64,000 nucleotides of DNA. Source: Stigonema sp964246695. Its GTDB lineage: Bacteria; Cyanobacteriota; Cyanobacteriia; Cyanobacteriales; Nostocaceae. Below the pieces are notes generated by a model that saw only the letters and a list, made by a program, of their open reading frames with translations, ran no database searches and was not told where the DNA came from. The stretch lies in contig CAXTSI010000001.1 of the NCBI GenBank assembly GCA_964246695.1, positions 38,814 to 102,813 on the forward strand, given 5' to 3'. Both the position numbers and the translations under genes were made by a program. Positions 57,211-64,000 of this stretch are shown here, one piece after another. How positions within the stretch are numbered: the stretch's first letter is position 1; each line of letters starts with the position of its first letter.

Positions 57211-58129
57211 AATTATGGTGCTAACTCAAGTAAGTCAGTTAACTGAAGCAGAAAAAGTTAAACGAGCTTGCGCGGAAACGGCGGTGGCGATCTCGAAGTC
57301 GATACCCCACTCGCCAACCCTAGAATTTATTAAGAAAATTAAGGATGTTATCCCTCATTTATCAGAGGCTGCCAAAAAACTTACTACCTTAATCAAGGAT
57401 GAGGATTTACGTCCGACTTTCTCAGGTTTGAGCTTGTTTTATAAAGAGCAGGGTTTGTATGCTGAATCTGAACCTCTCCTGGTTGAATGTTTATCGGTAG
57501 TGAGATCGCGTCGGGGAGAAGAACATCATTGTACCGCCGCTAGTTATCACAATCTAGCATTGCTTTACGCTCTCCAGGGGCGCTATAGCGAATCTGAAAC
57601 ACACTATCTCAAGGCACTGGAACTCAGTCGAAAACTGCTGGGAGAAGAACATCCCGACACCGCCACAACCTACAATAATCTGGCAAATTTATACAATTAC
57701 CAAGGGCGCTACAGCGAAGCTGAAACCCTGCATCTAAAAGCTCTCGAACTTACGCTGAAACTGAAGGGAGAAGAATGTCCTCACACCTTGATAATTTCCA
57801 ATAATCTAGGAAACATCTACAATCACCAGGGTCGCTATAGTGAAGCTGAAACCCTCTATCTGAAGGCACTGGAACTCAGTCTAAAACTGCTGGGAGAAGA
57901 ACATCCTCACACCTTTATGAGTTACAATAATCTAGGAAGCCTTTATAATGACCAGGGTCGCTATAGTGAAGCTGAAACCTTCTATCTGAAGGCACTGCAA
58001 CTTACGCTAAAACTGACGGGAGAAGAACATCCTAATACCGCCAAAAGTTACAATAATCTAGGAAAACTCTACAATGGCCAAGGTAGGTGTAGCGAAGCTG
58101 AAACTTTCTATCTGAAGGCACTGCTGTAG
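57203..58129 (+). CDS. TPR protein, sensor half of the NB-ARC pair
   Basis: 308 residues from GTG 57203, overlapping the NB-ARC stop by 8 bases. The first 90 residues (KVKRACAETAVAISKSI; VIPHLSEAAKKLTTLIKD) match the linker found after NB-ARC in fused proteins. Six TPRs of 42 residues follow (GRYSEAETLYLKALELSLKL type), nearly identical at the DNA level. The protein stops in mid-repeat (YLKALL), so repeats may have been lost by recombination. It would recognise the ligand for the ATPase. Confidence 0.8.
   Translation: MSKIMVLTQVSQLTEAEKVKRACAETAVAISKSIPHSPTLEFIKKIKDVIPHLSEAAKKLTTLIKDEDLRPTFSGLSLFYKEQGLYAESEPLLVECLSVVRSRRGEEHHCTAASYHNLALLYALQGRYSESETHYLKALELSRKLLGEEHPDTATTYNNLANLYNYQGRYSEAETLHLKALELTLKLKGEECPHTLIISNNLGNIYNHQGRYSEAETLYLKALELSLKLLGEEHPHTFMSYNNLGSLYNDQGRYSEAETFYLKALQLTLKLTGEEHPNTAKSYNNLGKLYNGQGRCSEAETFYLKALL
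57540..58129 (+). repeat. Tandem 126-base repeats within the TPR gene
   Basis: About five near-identical 126-base units, each with CGCTATAGTGAAGCTGAAAC-like and GGAGAAGAACATCC-like blocks. The high DNA identity allows copy-number change. Confidence 0.75.
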
Positions 58130-58208
58130 TGTTTTTTTGCGATCGCCCTCCCCTCCCCTTCTTCCAAAAATCCATCTCCTCAAAACAGCCGCTACGTTTA
58201 AAATCTTT

Positions 58209-58245
58209 TATAATAGAGATGTATGTTTATCTTAAAAAAAGATAA
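58209..58245 (+). promoter_or_regulatory. -10 box and operator-like inverted repeat of the XRE gene
   Basis: TATAAT at 58209-58214; TTATCTT (58228-58234) and AAGATAA (58239-58245) form a 7-base inverted repeat that touches the ATG at 58245. It fits autorepression by the XRE protein. Confidence 0.6.
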
Positions 58246-58628
58246 TGAGTATAAAATGGAAGCTTGCTGCGATCATGGCAGATAGGGAGTGTTCCAACAA
58301 AACGCTTTCTGAACTTACGGATTTCCACGAAGTAACAATCTCAAAGCTGCGTGGCGGGATGCCTGATAGGTTAGAAAAAGTCACCCTTGAGCGCTTGTGC
58401 GTTGCACTTCAATGCCAGCCTGGTGATCTCATGGAATGGGTAGAGTCTGATGAAATAGAAACAGAAAAACCAACCTCAGAGAAAACATCCAGAGTTAGAG
58501 GTAAAAATAACTACCAATCCAAAAACACTAGAGCCCTTCGAGCTAGTGCCACAAAAACAAGAGTCACGGTTTGGCAGGATTTGAGAAAGCCACTTTCAAT
58601 TAACAATAATGAATCCACTATTACTTAA
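58245..58628 (+). CDS. XRE-family HTH regulator
   Basis: 127 residues from ATG 58245. HTH of the Cro/CI type: WKLAAIMADRECSNKTLSEL, TDFHEVTISKLRGG, then TLERLCVALQCQPGDLMEWV, the standard ending of this domain. The C-terminal 50 residues are basic and unstructured (KNTRALRASATKTRVTVWQD). The stop overlaps the start of the PIN-pentapeptide gene by 20 bases, so the pair is translationally coupled as in toxin-antitoxin modules. It probably binds the inverted repeat over its own start. Confidence 0.82.
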   Translation: MSIKWKLAAIMADRECSNKTLSELTDFHEVTISKLRGGMPDRLEKVTLERLCVALQCQPGDLMEWVESDEIETEKPTSEKTSRVRGKNNYQSKNTRALRASATKTRVTVWQDLRKPLSINNNESTIT

Positions 58629-60093
58629 CGGAAGAACCCTGATCAAATGCGTAATGGACGGGGGTCAATACAACTTACTATCGAAATATGACTACGAGGT
58701 TTTGTGGAAGATCATCGAGAGTGAAAACTTGCGCTTTTACCTCACCGATCTCGCGATTCAGAAAGCGCAGTTCTGCTGCCGACTACTTGGGGGAACTGAC
58801 TGGGCTAATAAATTCATTGCAAAGCTTAAAAGTGATAGCAAGATGTGTTTTGTGACAGACCAAATTTTGTCGCAAGCACGGTTAACACGAGACTACCCTG
58901 GCTTAGATTTTGAAGATATCGTCGAGATCATGTGTGTGGAAGCTTCCCAACTAGACGGTATTGTAAGCGATGACCCGACATTTTTCAAAAACGCTACCAA
59001 CACGATCAAGATAATTCGCCCTGACCAGTTGCTAAGTTATGTTACAACAAGTTTCAAACTGTGGTTGTCCTACACCCTGGAAAATCAAAAGAACTTTACA
59101 GGTTGGAACCTACAAGATGAAAACTTGGTAGGCTTAAATTTAAGTGGGGCAAACCTGAGCAAAATTAATGCCGCTGGCGCAGAGTTCATTAACACAAACC
59201 TCAGCGACTGCCGCCTAGTAAGGGCTGACTTGAGTCAATCTTGGCTGATGGATGCTATTCTATCGAACAGTAATCTGCAAAAATGTAACCTGCAAGGCGC
59301 AGATCTGTCTCGTGCAACTTGCCTTAATACCGATTTCACTAATGCCAACGTGGCTGGGGCAAATTTTGGTGACGCCAATCTACAAGGTGCTAAGGCAGCT
59401 TTGGTAGATTGGACTGGAGTAGACCTTAGTGACGTTGATATCAGTGGGTTAAACCTGACTGGCGCAAAGCTTAAAGACTTCACTGTACGCAATGTCGCAA
59501 GCTTTACTGAACTGCAACAGGCTTATTCCATAATGTCTTATCAAGCCCCCTCCCTTGCCCTAGATTTCTCATCCTTAAAGAAATGGTGGACAGCTTACCC
59601 CAACGGCATTAAAGCCCTCTTTTATCAAAAGCAGATCATTGCTGGAGCATTTTTGCTGTGGCCGCTGACTGATGATTCAGCCCAGTTTCTTCAGGAAAAT
59701 GTTGCCCAAGAGAAGTTTGACGAATCAGATTTAGAGATCTGCTCTGCACAGCAGTTACGAAAAAACCAGGGATCGCGCTACTGGTATACAGGAGGCGTGT
59801 ACCTGAATTACAGCTTGAGGAATAGTTCAAATTTTCGAGTCAGTTACCTCACAAACTTGTTGCGTGAATCGCTCAAAATTTGGGTACAGGATGAAGGCAA
59901 GTACATCCCTAAGGAGGAAACCATAGAATTGTTCTCTTTCTATCCTCCTAGAGATAATCCTTCACATAGATATGGCTTTCAAACCCAGCCCGGTCGAAGC
60001 GTAGACAATAAACTGCTGCATAAAATGTCTGTAACTTACTCAAACTTGAGATTGTTACTGCAAATGTTCGGAAAGCTTACTCAAACGGCCTAA
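58609..60093 (+). CDS. PIN-like domain fused to pentapeptide repeats
   Basis: 494 residues from ATG 58609. Residues 1-145: PIN-like fold, with an acidic residue in KCVMDGGQYNLL, LTDLAIQKAQFCCRLLGG, and the typical ending IVSDDPTFFKNATNTIKIIR then PDQLLSYV. Residues 155-290: pentapeptide repeats (NLVGLNLSGANLSKINAAGA; ANVAGANFGDANLQGAKAAL). Residues 310-494: an unassigned C-terminal domain with WWTAYPNGIKALFYQKQIIA. The PIN nuclease would be the toxin and the upstream XRE protein its antitoxin or regulator; the pentapeptide helix and tail may target it. The first PIN acidic motif is weak, so activity is uncertain. Confidence 0.7.
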   Translation: MNPLLLNGRTLIKCVMDGGQYNLLSKYDYEVLWKIIESENLRFYLTDLAIQKAQFCCRLLGGTDWANKFIAKLKSDSKMCFVTDQILSQARLTRDYPGLDFEDIVEIMCVEASQLDGIVSDDPTFFKNATNTIKIIRPDQLLSYVTTSFKLWLSYTLENQKNFTGWNLQDENLVGLNLSGANLSKINAAGAEFINTNLSDCRLVRADLSQSWLMDAILSNSNLQKCNLQGADLSRATCLNTDFTNANVAGANFGDANLQGAKAALVDWTGVDLSDVDISGLNLTGAKLKDFTVRNVASFTELQQAYSIMSYQAPSLALDFSSLKKWWTAYPNGIKALFYQKQIIAGAFLLWPLTDDSAQFLQENVAQEKFDESDLEICSAQQLRKNQGSRYWYTGGVYLNYSLRNSSNFRVSYLTNLLRESLKIWVQDEGKYIPKEETIELFSFYPPRDNPSHRYGFQTQPGRSVDNKLLHKMSVTYSNLRLLLQMFGKLTQTA

Positions 60094-60478
60094 TCAAAAT
60101 TTGAAATAACCAATCTGGCAGGGGTAGAAGTTGAACACTTGCCCCTTTGTAAAGGATGTTTGTAAAATCTAGGACATGAAATACACCGTGAGGAAGCTCG
60201 TTCTCATCTCCGAACCACATCCGCAAACAGTAATCAATGCGCCAACCTTCCAGGTCACCGAGTAGGTCAATCCAGAAATGCATTCCTAGGGTTTGTGCGT
60301 TGTACCTGCATTCCCCTATTATGCATTGGTGAGGAATATTTTCCCGTGTTAACGCTGTGTGAATAATGCGCGTTCTGCCATCGCATTCCGTCTGACTTCC
60401 TTCGTATTCGTCAAGCATTGAGCGAAGATCGTGAATACGTTGTGCGATTAGATTATCTTCAAGCATTGATTCATTCAT
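60077..60478 (-). CDS. Hypothetical 133-residue protein
   Basis: ATG 60478 (an ATG 12 bases inside is possible). GRTRIIHTALTRENIPHQCI, GECRYNAQTLGMHFWIDL and GWRIDYCLRMWFGD suggest a compact alpha/beta protein with conserved Cys, His and Asp in an order reminiscent of a transglutaminase/papain-like fold, but this is only a hint. The 3' end overlaps that of the PIN-pentapeptide gene by 17 bases on the other strand. No family named. Confidence 0.55.
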   Translation of the reverse strand: MNESMLEDNLIAQRIHDLRSMLDEYEGSQTECDGRTRIIHTALTRENIPHQCIIGECRYNAQTLGMHFWIDLLGDLEGWRIDYCLRMWFGDENELPHGVFHVLDFTNILYKGASVQLLPLPDWLFQILIRPFE

Positions 60479-60541
60479 TGTGTTTTTGGATGCCTAATTT
60501 CTAACGGAGCATTTTGGCTTAATTTTTCACGAACGCACCAT

Positions 60542-60582
60542 AAAAAAGGTGATACACCAAACCCTTGAGGGATTGGTGTATC
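60542..60582 (-). terminator. Terminator of the 63-residue protein gene
   Basis: Minus strand: GATACACCAA pairs with TTGGTGTATC (60551-60560 with 60573-60582), then ACCTTTTTTA. The same arms with the same 12-base gap occur at 42473-42504 inside the DpdA-like gene. Confidence 0.7.
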
Positions 60583-60592
60583 AAAACAGTAA

Positions 60593-60784
60593 TTAATCGA
60601 CGGAGATATCTTCCTTCACGGATTCATAGATCTTCTCTAAATCGTCGAGAGCCTGTCTCGCATCACTCAAACTGATAGCAGGGTCGTCCCATAGCTCCAG
60701 TTCAAGAAGTTTAACAAAATCATCATGTCCCGCGATCGCATCCAACGCTTTTTGAGCGTTGTTGATTAGCGTCAAAAAATCCAT
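60593..60784 (-). CDS. Small acidic protein
   Basis: 63 residues from ATG 60784, with AAAGGAG eight bases upstream. Strongly acidic and helical (LLELELWDDPAISLSDARQA; LDDLEKIYESVKEDISVD). It could be a DNA mimic or a small regulatory partner, but no family was recognised. Own terminator downstream (60542-60582). Confidence 0.6.
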   Translation of the reverse strand: MDFLTLINNAQKALDAIAGHDDFVKLLELELWDDPAISLSDARQALDDLEKIYESVKEDISVD

Positions 60785-61016
60785 ACAATCTCCTTTGATT
60801 TCATTGAATGAATAAGAGATGAGAACCTATCTCTCCGGTAATAGGTTAAAAACTGATACAGCCGAGGCAATAAAAGGCTGAAAATTACCATATTTTTATA
60901 ATCAATAGTTGATTGAAATTACAAAAACGAAGAAAAATGAGCGTCTGATTCAGTCTTGCTTTTTATAAAATTGATAACACTTTTTCAAAAAACTCATTTG
61001 TAGTTTTCAAATTATA

Positions 61017-61045
61017 TTGACGCGATTTTCTAAAAAAGATAGCGT
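61017..61045 (+). promoter_or_regulatory. Probable promoter of the DGQHR gene
   Basis: TTGACG (61017-61022), 17 bases, TAGCGT (61040-61045). TTGACGCGATTTT is identical to 49926-49938. A GACGC/GCGTC inverted repeat spans the spacer. Confidence 0.5.
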
Positions 61046-61078
61046 CACAATCAACAAATTGATTGAAGGAAATTCAAA

Positions 61079-62140
61079 ATGAGTACAAACAATATCTATC
61101 AAATATCTGCAATAAAACGATTTAAACAAGGTCTGGAAATCTATAGTGCTACTGTTCCGTTCTCTTTTGTAGCTCTACGGTTTTCCCCTATAGAAGGGGA
61201 TATTCCTCCTGAAGAAAGGTCACAAAGATTGCTGGACCCTAAACACGCAGCAGAGATCCGCCGCTATATTGAAAACAATAAAAACTACTATTTGCCGCCC
61301 TTGGTTGTTTCCATCAAGGGAGACGTTAAATTCACTCCCTTCAAAGATGATGCCTCAAATGGACTATTGAAGATCAACCTCAAGTCAAAATACAGCATCC
61401 TTGATGGTCAGCACCGCGCTCACGCCATTCGAGAACTGATGCACAATGAAGAGCTTGCTGCCAAATTCGAGGATGAAACAATCTCCGTTGATTTTCTACT
61501 GAATATTGACCTTCCCCAGGCACAAGTCTTATTCAAAGTTCTAAATAATACGGCCAAACCTGTGTCTAAAAACTTGACGCTGTTTTACGATGCCGATCCC
61601 GTTACCAAGGCAATCCACAATTTCCTAAGTCAAATTCCCCTTTTCAATGACAAGTTTTTGGAAAAAGAAAAGTCAAACGTAACCAAAAAAAGTCCAAAAC
61701 TGTTCGTTTACAGATGGCTGGATACCGCTACCAAAAGGATGATGCCAGGTATTAGTGAAGATTTTGATTCCATGTACTGCACGACTTTCTGGACTACCCT
61801 GTTCGAGGTTATTCCTCAATGGCAGGAAGTTTATCAAGGAAGCCTGACCCCGACAGAAGTTAGAAAAGGCTTTATCTGCTCACATGGAGTGTTCATTGAT
61901 GGCTTGGGGGATATTGGAAAAGCCTTAGTTGCAAACTGCAAAGATGATCCCATTAAGGTTAAAGACTATCTTCTGGCCCTTAAAAACGTTGACTGGTCTA
62001 AATCAAATCCCGACTGGAGAAATCAAGTTGTTGACGAAAAAGGAAAAATGCTTTCTCGCAGCGGAAACAGAGACTTCCTGGTTAATTACCTGCTCAAGAT
62101 CATTCACTCTACTAACCAAGCTACTGCGATCGCCGCCTAA
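61079..62140 (+). CDS. DGQHR-domain protein (DndB-like)
   Basis: 353 residues from ATG 61079, with TGAAGGAAA upstream. The DGQHR signature is clear in KYSILDGQHRAHAIRELM, followed by FLLNIDLPQAQVLFKVLNNT and FSPIEGDIPPEERSQRLLDP near the start. DndB-type DGQHR proteins regulate phosphorothioate DNA modification, but dndA, C, D and E are not in the window, so this is an orphan. It may control another plasmid process. Ends in a strong terminator; shares a promoter sequence with the 49995 gene. Confidence 0.82.
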   Translation: MSTNNIYQISAIKRFKQGLEIYSATVPFSFVALRFSPIEGDIPPEERSQRLLDPKHAAEIRRYIENNKNYYLPPLVVSIKGDVKFTPFKDDASNGLLKINLKSKYSILDGQHRAHAIRELMHNEELAAKFEDETISVDFLLNIDLPQAQVLFKVLNNTAKPVSKNLTLFYDADPVTKAIHNFLSQIPLFNDKFLEKEKSNVTKKSPKLFVYRWLDTATKRMMPGISEDFDSMYCTTFWTTLFEVIPQWQEVYQGSLTPTEVRKGFICSHGVFIDGLGDIGKALVANCKDDPIKVKDYLLALKNVDWSKSNPDWRNQVVDEKGKMLSRSGNRDFLVNYLLKIIHSTNQATAIAA

Positions 62141-62170
62141 GACTATCACAATTACCCCCAATATCCAAAA

Positions 62171-62206
62171 AGCTAGTCCAGCACGAAAACTGGACTAGCT
62201 TTTTAA
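62171..62206 (+). terminator. Rho-independent terminator of the DGQHR gene
   Basis: AGCTAGTCCAG (62171-62181) pairs with CTGGACTAGCT (62190-62200), followed by TTTTAATTTT. Confidence 0.85.
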
Positions 62207-62263
62207 TTTTTAAATTTAAATATTTTTTCTAAAATTATATTAAATGTTTATTTTTTGGCAAAC

Positions 62264-63190
62264 CTAATCTTCCGCCAGTAAAATTTCAAGCTTAGTAAGC
62301 AACTCATCGAACTCAGCTTTCTTTTCCTTATCCTGCCAAATTTTACGCTTTTTAATTTGCTCATACAGCGCTTTAGCCCTTTGGAGGTGTGTTTCTCCCC
62401 TCCCCTGCTTCTGTGGTTTGGTCTCTGTTTTCTTCCAATCGTTAACCTTTTCACGAATCTGACTTAAGGACAAATCTTGAGCGATCGCCTTGTCAAGCAG
62501 TCCTTGTCGCTCAGCCTCATCCTTAACCTGGGCGATCGCCTGTGCTTTTGTATAAGCCACCTCACCTCTTTCAATTGCTTCTACAAGTTCGTTGGGCAGA
62601 TTGAGCAAGACAAGGCGAGTGTTCATGAAGGAATGCCATGTCATCTTTCCTATGGAAGAGAAGACTTTTTCAACATTTTCCATGCTAGTCAAAACGTTTT
62701 GACTAGCGTCAGTTGTTTGATTTTTCATTTGGTAAAGTAGAGTCTTTACCTCTTGCTCAGGGAGGCTTAACTCAATAGCCAGAAGGTTTAAAATGCCTCT
62801 TGTTTCTTCAATGGGGTTAAGGTCTTCCCTTTGCAGGTTCTCAATCAATGCAACGTGTAAAGCCTGCTGGTCAGTCAAATTATGAATTGTAACGGGAACC
62901 TCTTGTACGCCAAGGTTGGTTGCTGCTCGCAAGCGACGCTCCCCGGCGACAAGTTCATACTTTTCATTGTCTAGAGGCCGAACAATCAGCGGCTCCAAGA
63001 TGCCATGCTGCTTGATAGAGTTTTGGAGATCCTCTAGCTTTTTAGGATCGAAATGTTTCCGGGGCTGATACTTGGGAAGAACTATTTTTTCAATAGGCAG
63101 TGTTAACTGCTTTAATTTGGAAGCTTTGTTATTGACGAAACGGCCTACAATACTGCCAAACTCATGTACGCCAGGGCTTTCTATTGTCAT
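62264..63190 (-). CDS. parB: ParB partition protein
   Basis: 308 residues from ATG 63190, which overlaps the parA stop (ATGA). ParB/Spo0J fold: LPIEKIVLPKYQPRKHFDPK, then LEPLIVRPLDNEKYELVAGE and RRLRAATNLGVQEVPV (the GERRxRA CTP-binding motif), and ENLQREDLNPIEE. The middle HTH region (ALHVALIENLQ onward, LSLPEQEVKTLLYQMKNQTT) binds the centromere, not identified here. Together with ParA it ensures plasmid segregation. Confidence 0.9.
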   Translation of the reverse strand: MTIESPGVHEFGSIVGRFVNNKASKLKQLTLPIEKIVLPKYQPRKHFDPKKLEDLQNSIKQHGILEPLIVRPLDNEKYELVAGERRLRAATNLGVQEVPVTIHNLTDQQALHVALIENLQREDLNPIEETRGILNLLAIELSLPEQEVKTLLYQMKNQTTDASQNVLTSMENVEKVFSSIGKMTWHSFMNTRLVLLNLPNELVEAIERGEVAYTKAQAIAQVKDEAERQGLLDKAIAQDLSLSQIREKVNDWKKTETKPQKQGRGETHLQRAKALYEQIKKRKIWQDKEKKAEFDELLTKLEILLAED

Positions 63191-63957
63191 AGCAAATCTT
63201 TCTGAATGGTAGCGGCAATGTCCTCTAATACTTTAACAGCAGGATGTTTTGGATTATAAACTCCTAAAGGCTGTCTTTTTTGTGAAGCGTTAGCGAAATC
63301 AGTTGCTCGTGGGATAATGGCTAGTATTTTAGCAATCTTTGCCAGTTGTTGAATTGCTTCTAGGCTCTTGCTGGACTGAGACAATCTTGTATCATGCATT
63401 GTAGGAATTATACCCGCGATCTTCAAATCGGGGTTAGCCTCATCAATAACTTCCATGATTGTGTTTATCAGTAACTCTGTTCCCTTAAGGGCTTTGAATT
63501 CTGTTTGAATTGGCACAATTACATGTGTGGAGGCAACTAAGCTCATTACACTCAAAATCCCTAAGCTGGGAGGACAGTCCAGCAGGACAATATCATAATC
63601 CTTACGCACCTTATCCAAGACTTGTTTGAGCCTCAAATCTCGCATGATAGCCCCGGCTAACTCCATCTCGGCTCTTGAGAGTTGTAAGTTAGATGGAAGA
63701 AGGTCGATACCGTGTAGATTCTTTACAATATTTGGTTCTTCTTTATGGACAACAGCCTGATAAATCGTTTTATCTAAGTCCATCGGCTCCAAGCCCATAA
63801 ACGCCGTTAGAGAGCTTTGGGGATCGACATCAACTACTAAAACTCTTTTTTTTAATTGTCCTAGATTATATCCAATATTCTGAGTTACCGTAGTTTTACC
63901 GACACCGCCGCTTTGATTAAATATTGCTATGATGGGTGTAGACACTTGTTCCCTCAT
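63187..63957 (-). CDS. parA: ParA partition ATPase
   Basis: 256 residues from ATG 63957, with TAAGGACTTT upstream; the open frame extends to the window edge but that part is leader. Walker A is NQSGGVGKTTVTQ: the catalytic Lys is present, but the deviant signature Lys of ParA (KGG) is Ser. Walker A' region VLVVDVDPQSSLTAFMG and Walker B DIVLLDCPPSLGILSVM are standard. It forms an operon with parB by a 4-base overlap. Type Ia/Ib distinction: no N-terminal HTH, so Ib-like size. Confidence 0.9.
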   Translation of the reverse strand: MREQVSTPIIAIFNQSGGVGKTTVTQNIGYNLGQLKKRVLVVDVDPQSSLTAFMGLEPMDLDKTIYQAVVHKEEPNIVKNLHGIDLLPSNLQLSRAEMELAGAIMRDLRLKQVLDKVRKDYDIVLLDCPPSLGILSVMSLVASTHVIVPIQTEFKALKGTELLINTIMEVIDEANPDLKIAGIIPTMHDTRLSQSSKSLEAIQQLAKIAKILAIIPRATDFANASQKRQPLGVYNPKHPAVKVLEDIAATIQKDLL

Positions 63958-64000
63958 AATAAAGTCCTTAAGTAAACTATAAAGTCCTTTCCTGAACAAT

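Overview
This window looks like part of a large plasmid of a filamentous, heterocyst-type (Nostocales) cyanobacterium. The octamer GCGATCGC (HIP1) recurs throughout. Many proteins belong to families expanded in that group: CHAT/AAA-like/GUN4 multidomain proteins, pentapeptide repeats and Mo-nitrogenase C-terminal-like proteins. The right edge carries a parA-parB partition pair, and a primase-helicase of the plasmid/phage replication type sits at 39.3-42.3 kb. No rRNA, tRNA, ribosomal protein or core metabolic gene was seen.

Layout. 0-17.3 kb is a signalling/defence-like island: an NB-ARC-TPR protein cut by the left edge, a lone CHAT protease, a CHAT-AAA protein co-transcribed with an AAA-TM-coiled-coil-GUN4 protein, and a 1447-residue chimera that embeds a complete RsgA-type GTPase between an apparently active CHAT domain and a degenerate one, ending in an AAA-like domain. 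Decayed genes lie between them (DNA methyltransferase, DUF5674-like, TPR and transposase fragments). 17.7-28.0 kb is an unusual array of about eight to nine modules. Each pairs a minus-strand ribbon-helix-helix (RHH) regulator with a divergent plus-strand small protein whose intact form carries a helix-turn-helix. Several modules have their own upstream direct repeats, and several end in the same hairpin. An IscB (OMEGA) element has broken into one module.

28.2-38.9 kb holds plasmid accessory genes: a C5 methyltransferase with a long second reading frame laid over it, a GIY-YIG protein, a DUF5131 protein, an IscB C-terminal relic, a broken DpdA/TGT-like gene and a SprT-like metalloprotease. 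39.3-44.3 kb carries the replication protein followed by an intact DpdA/TGT-like gene and an AlkB-like dioxygenase. 45.4-49.4 kb is a three-gene minus-strand metabolic set (HMGL-type aldolase, FAD oxidoreductase, Gfo/Idh oxidoreductase), with a strong terminator after each of the first two.

50-55.7 kb has mostly unknown genes, an orphan C5 methyltransferase and a MITE that has replaced the start of a gene. 55.8-60.1 kb holds an NB-ARC gene and a TPR gene that overlap by 8 bases (possibly one gene split by a frameshift), then an XRE regulator overlapping a PIN-pentapeptide protein. 60.1-64 kb carries two small unknown genes, an orphan DndB-like DGQHR protein and parB-parA.

All functional calls rest on reading motifs by eye; no search or alignment program was run.
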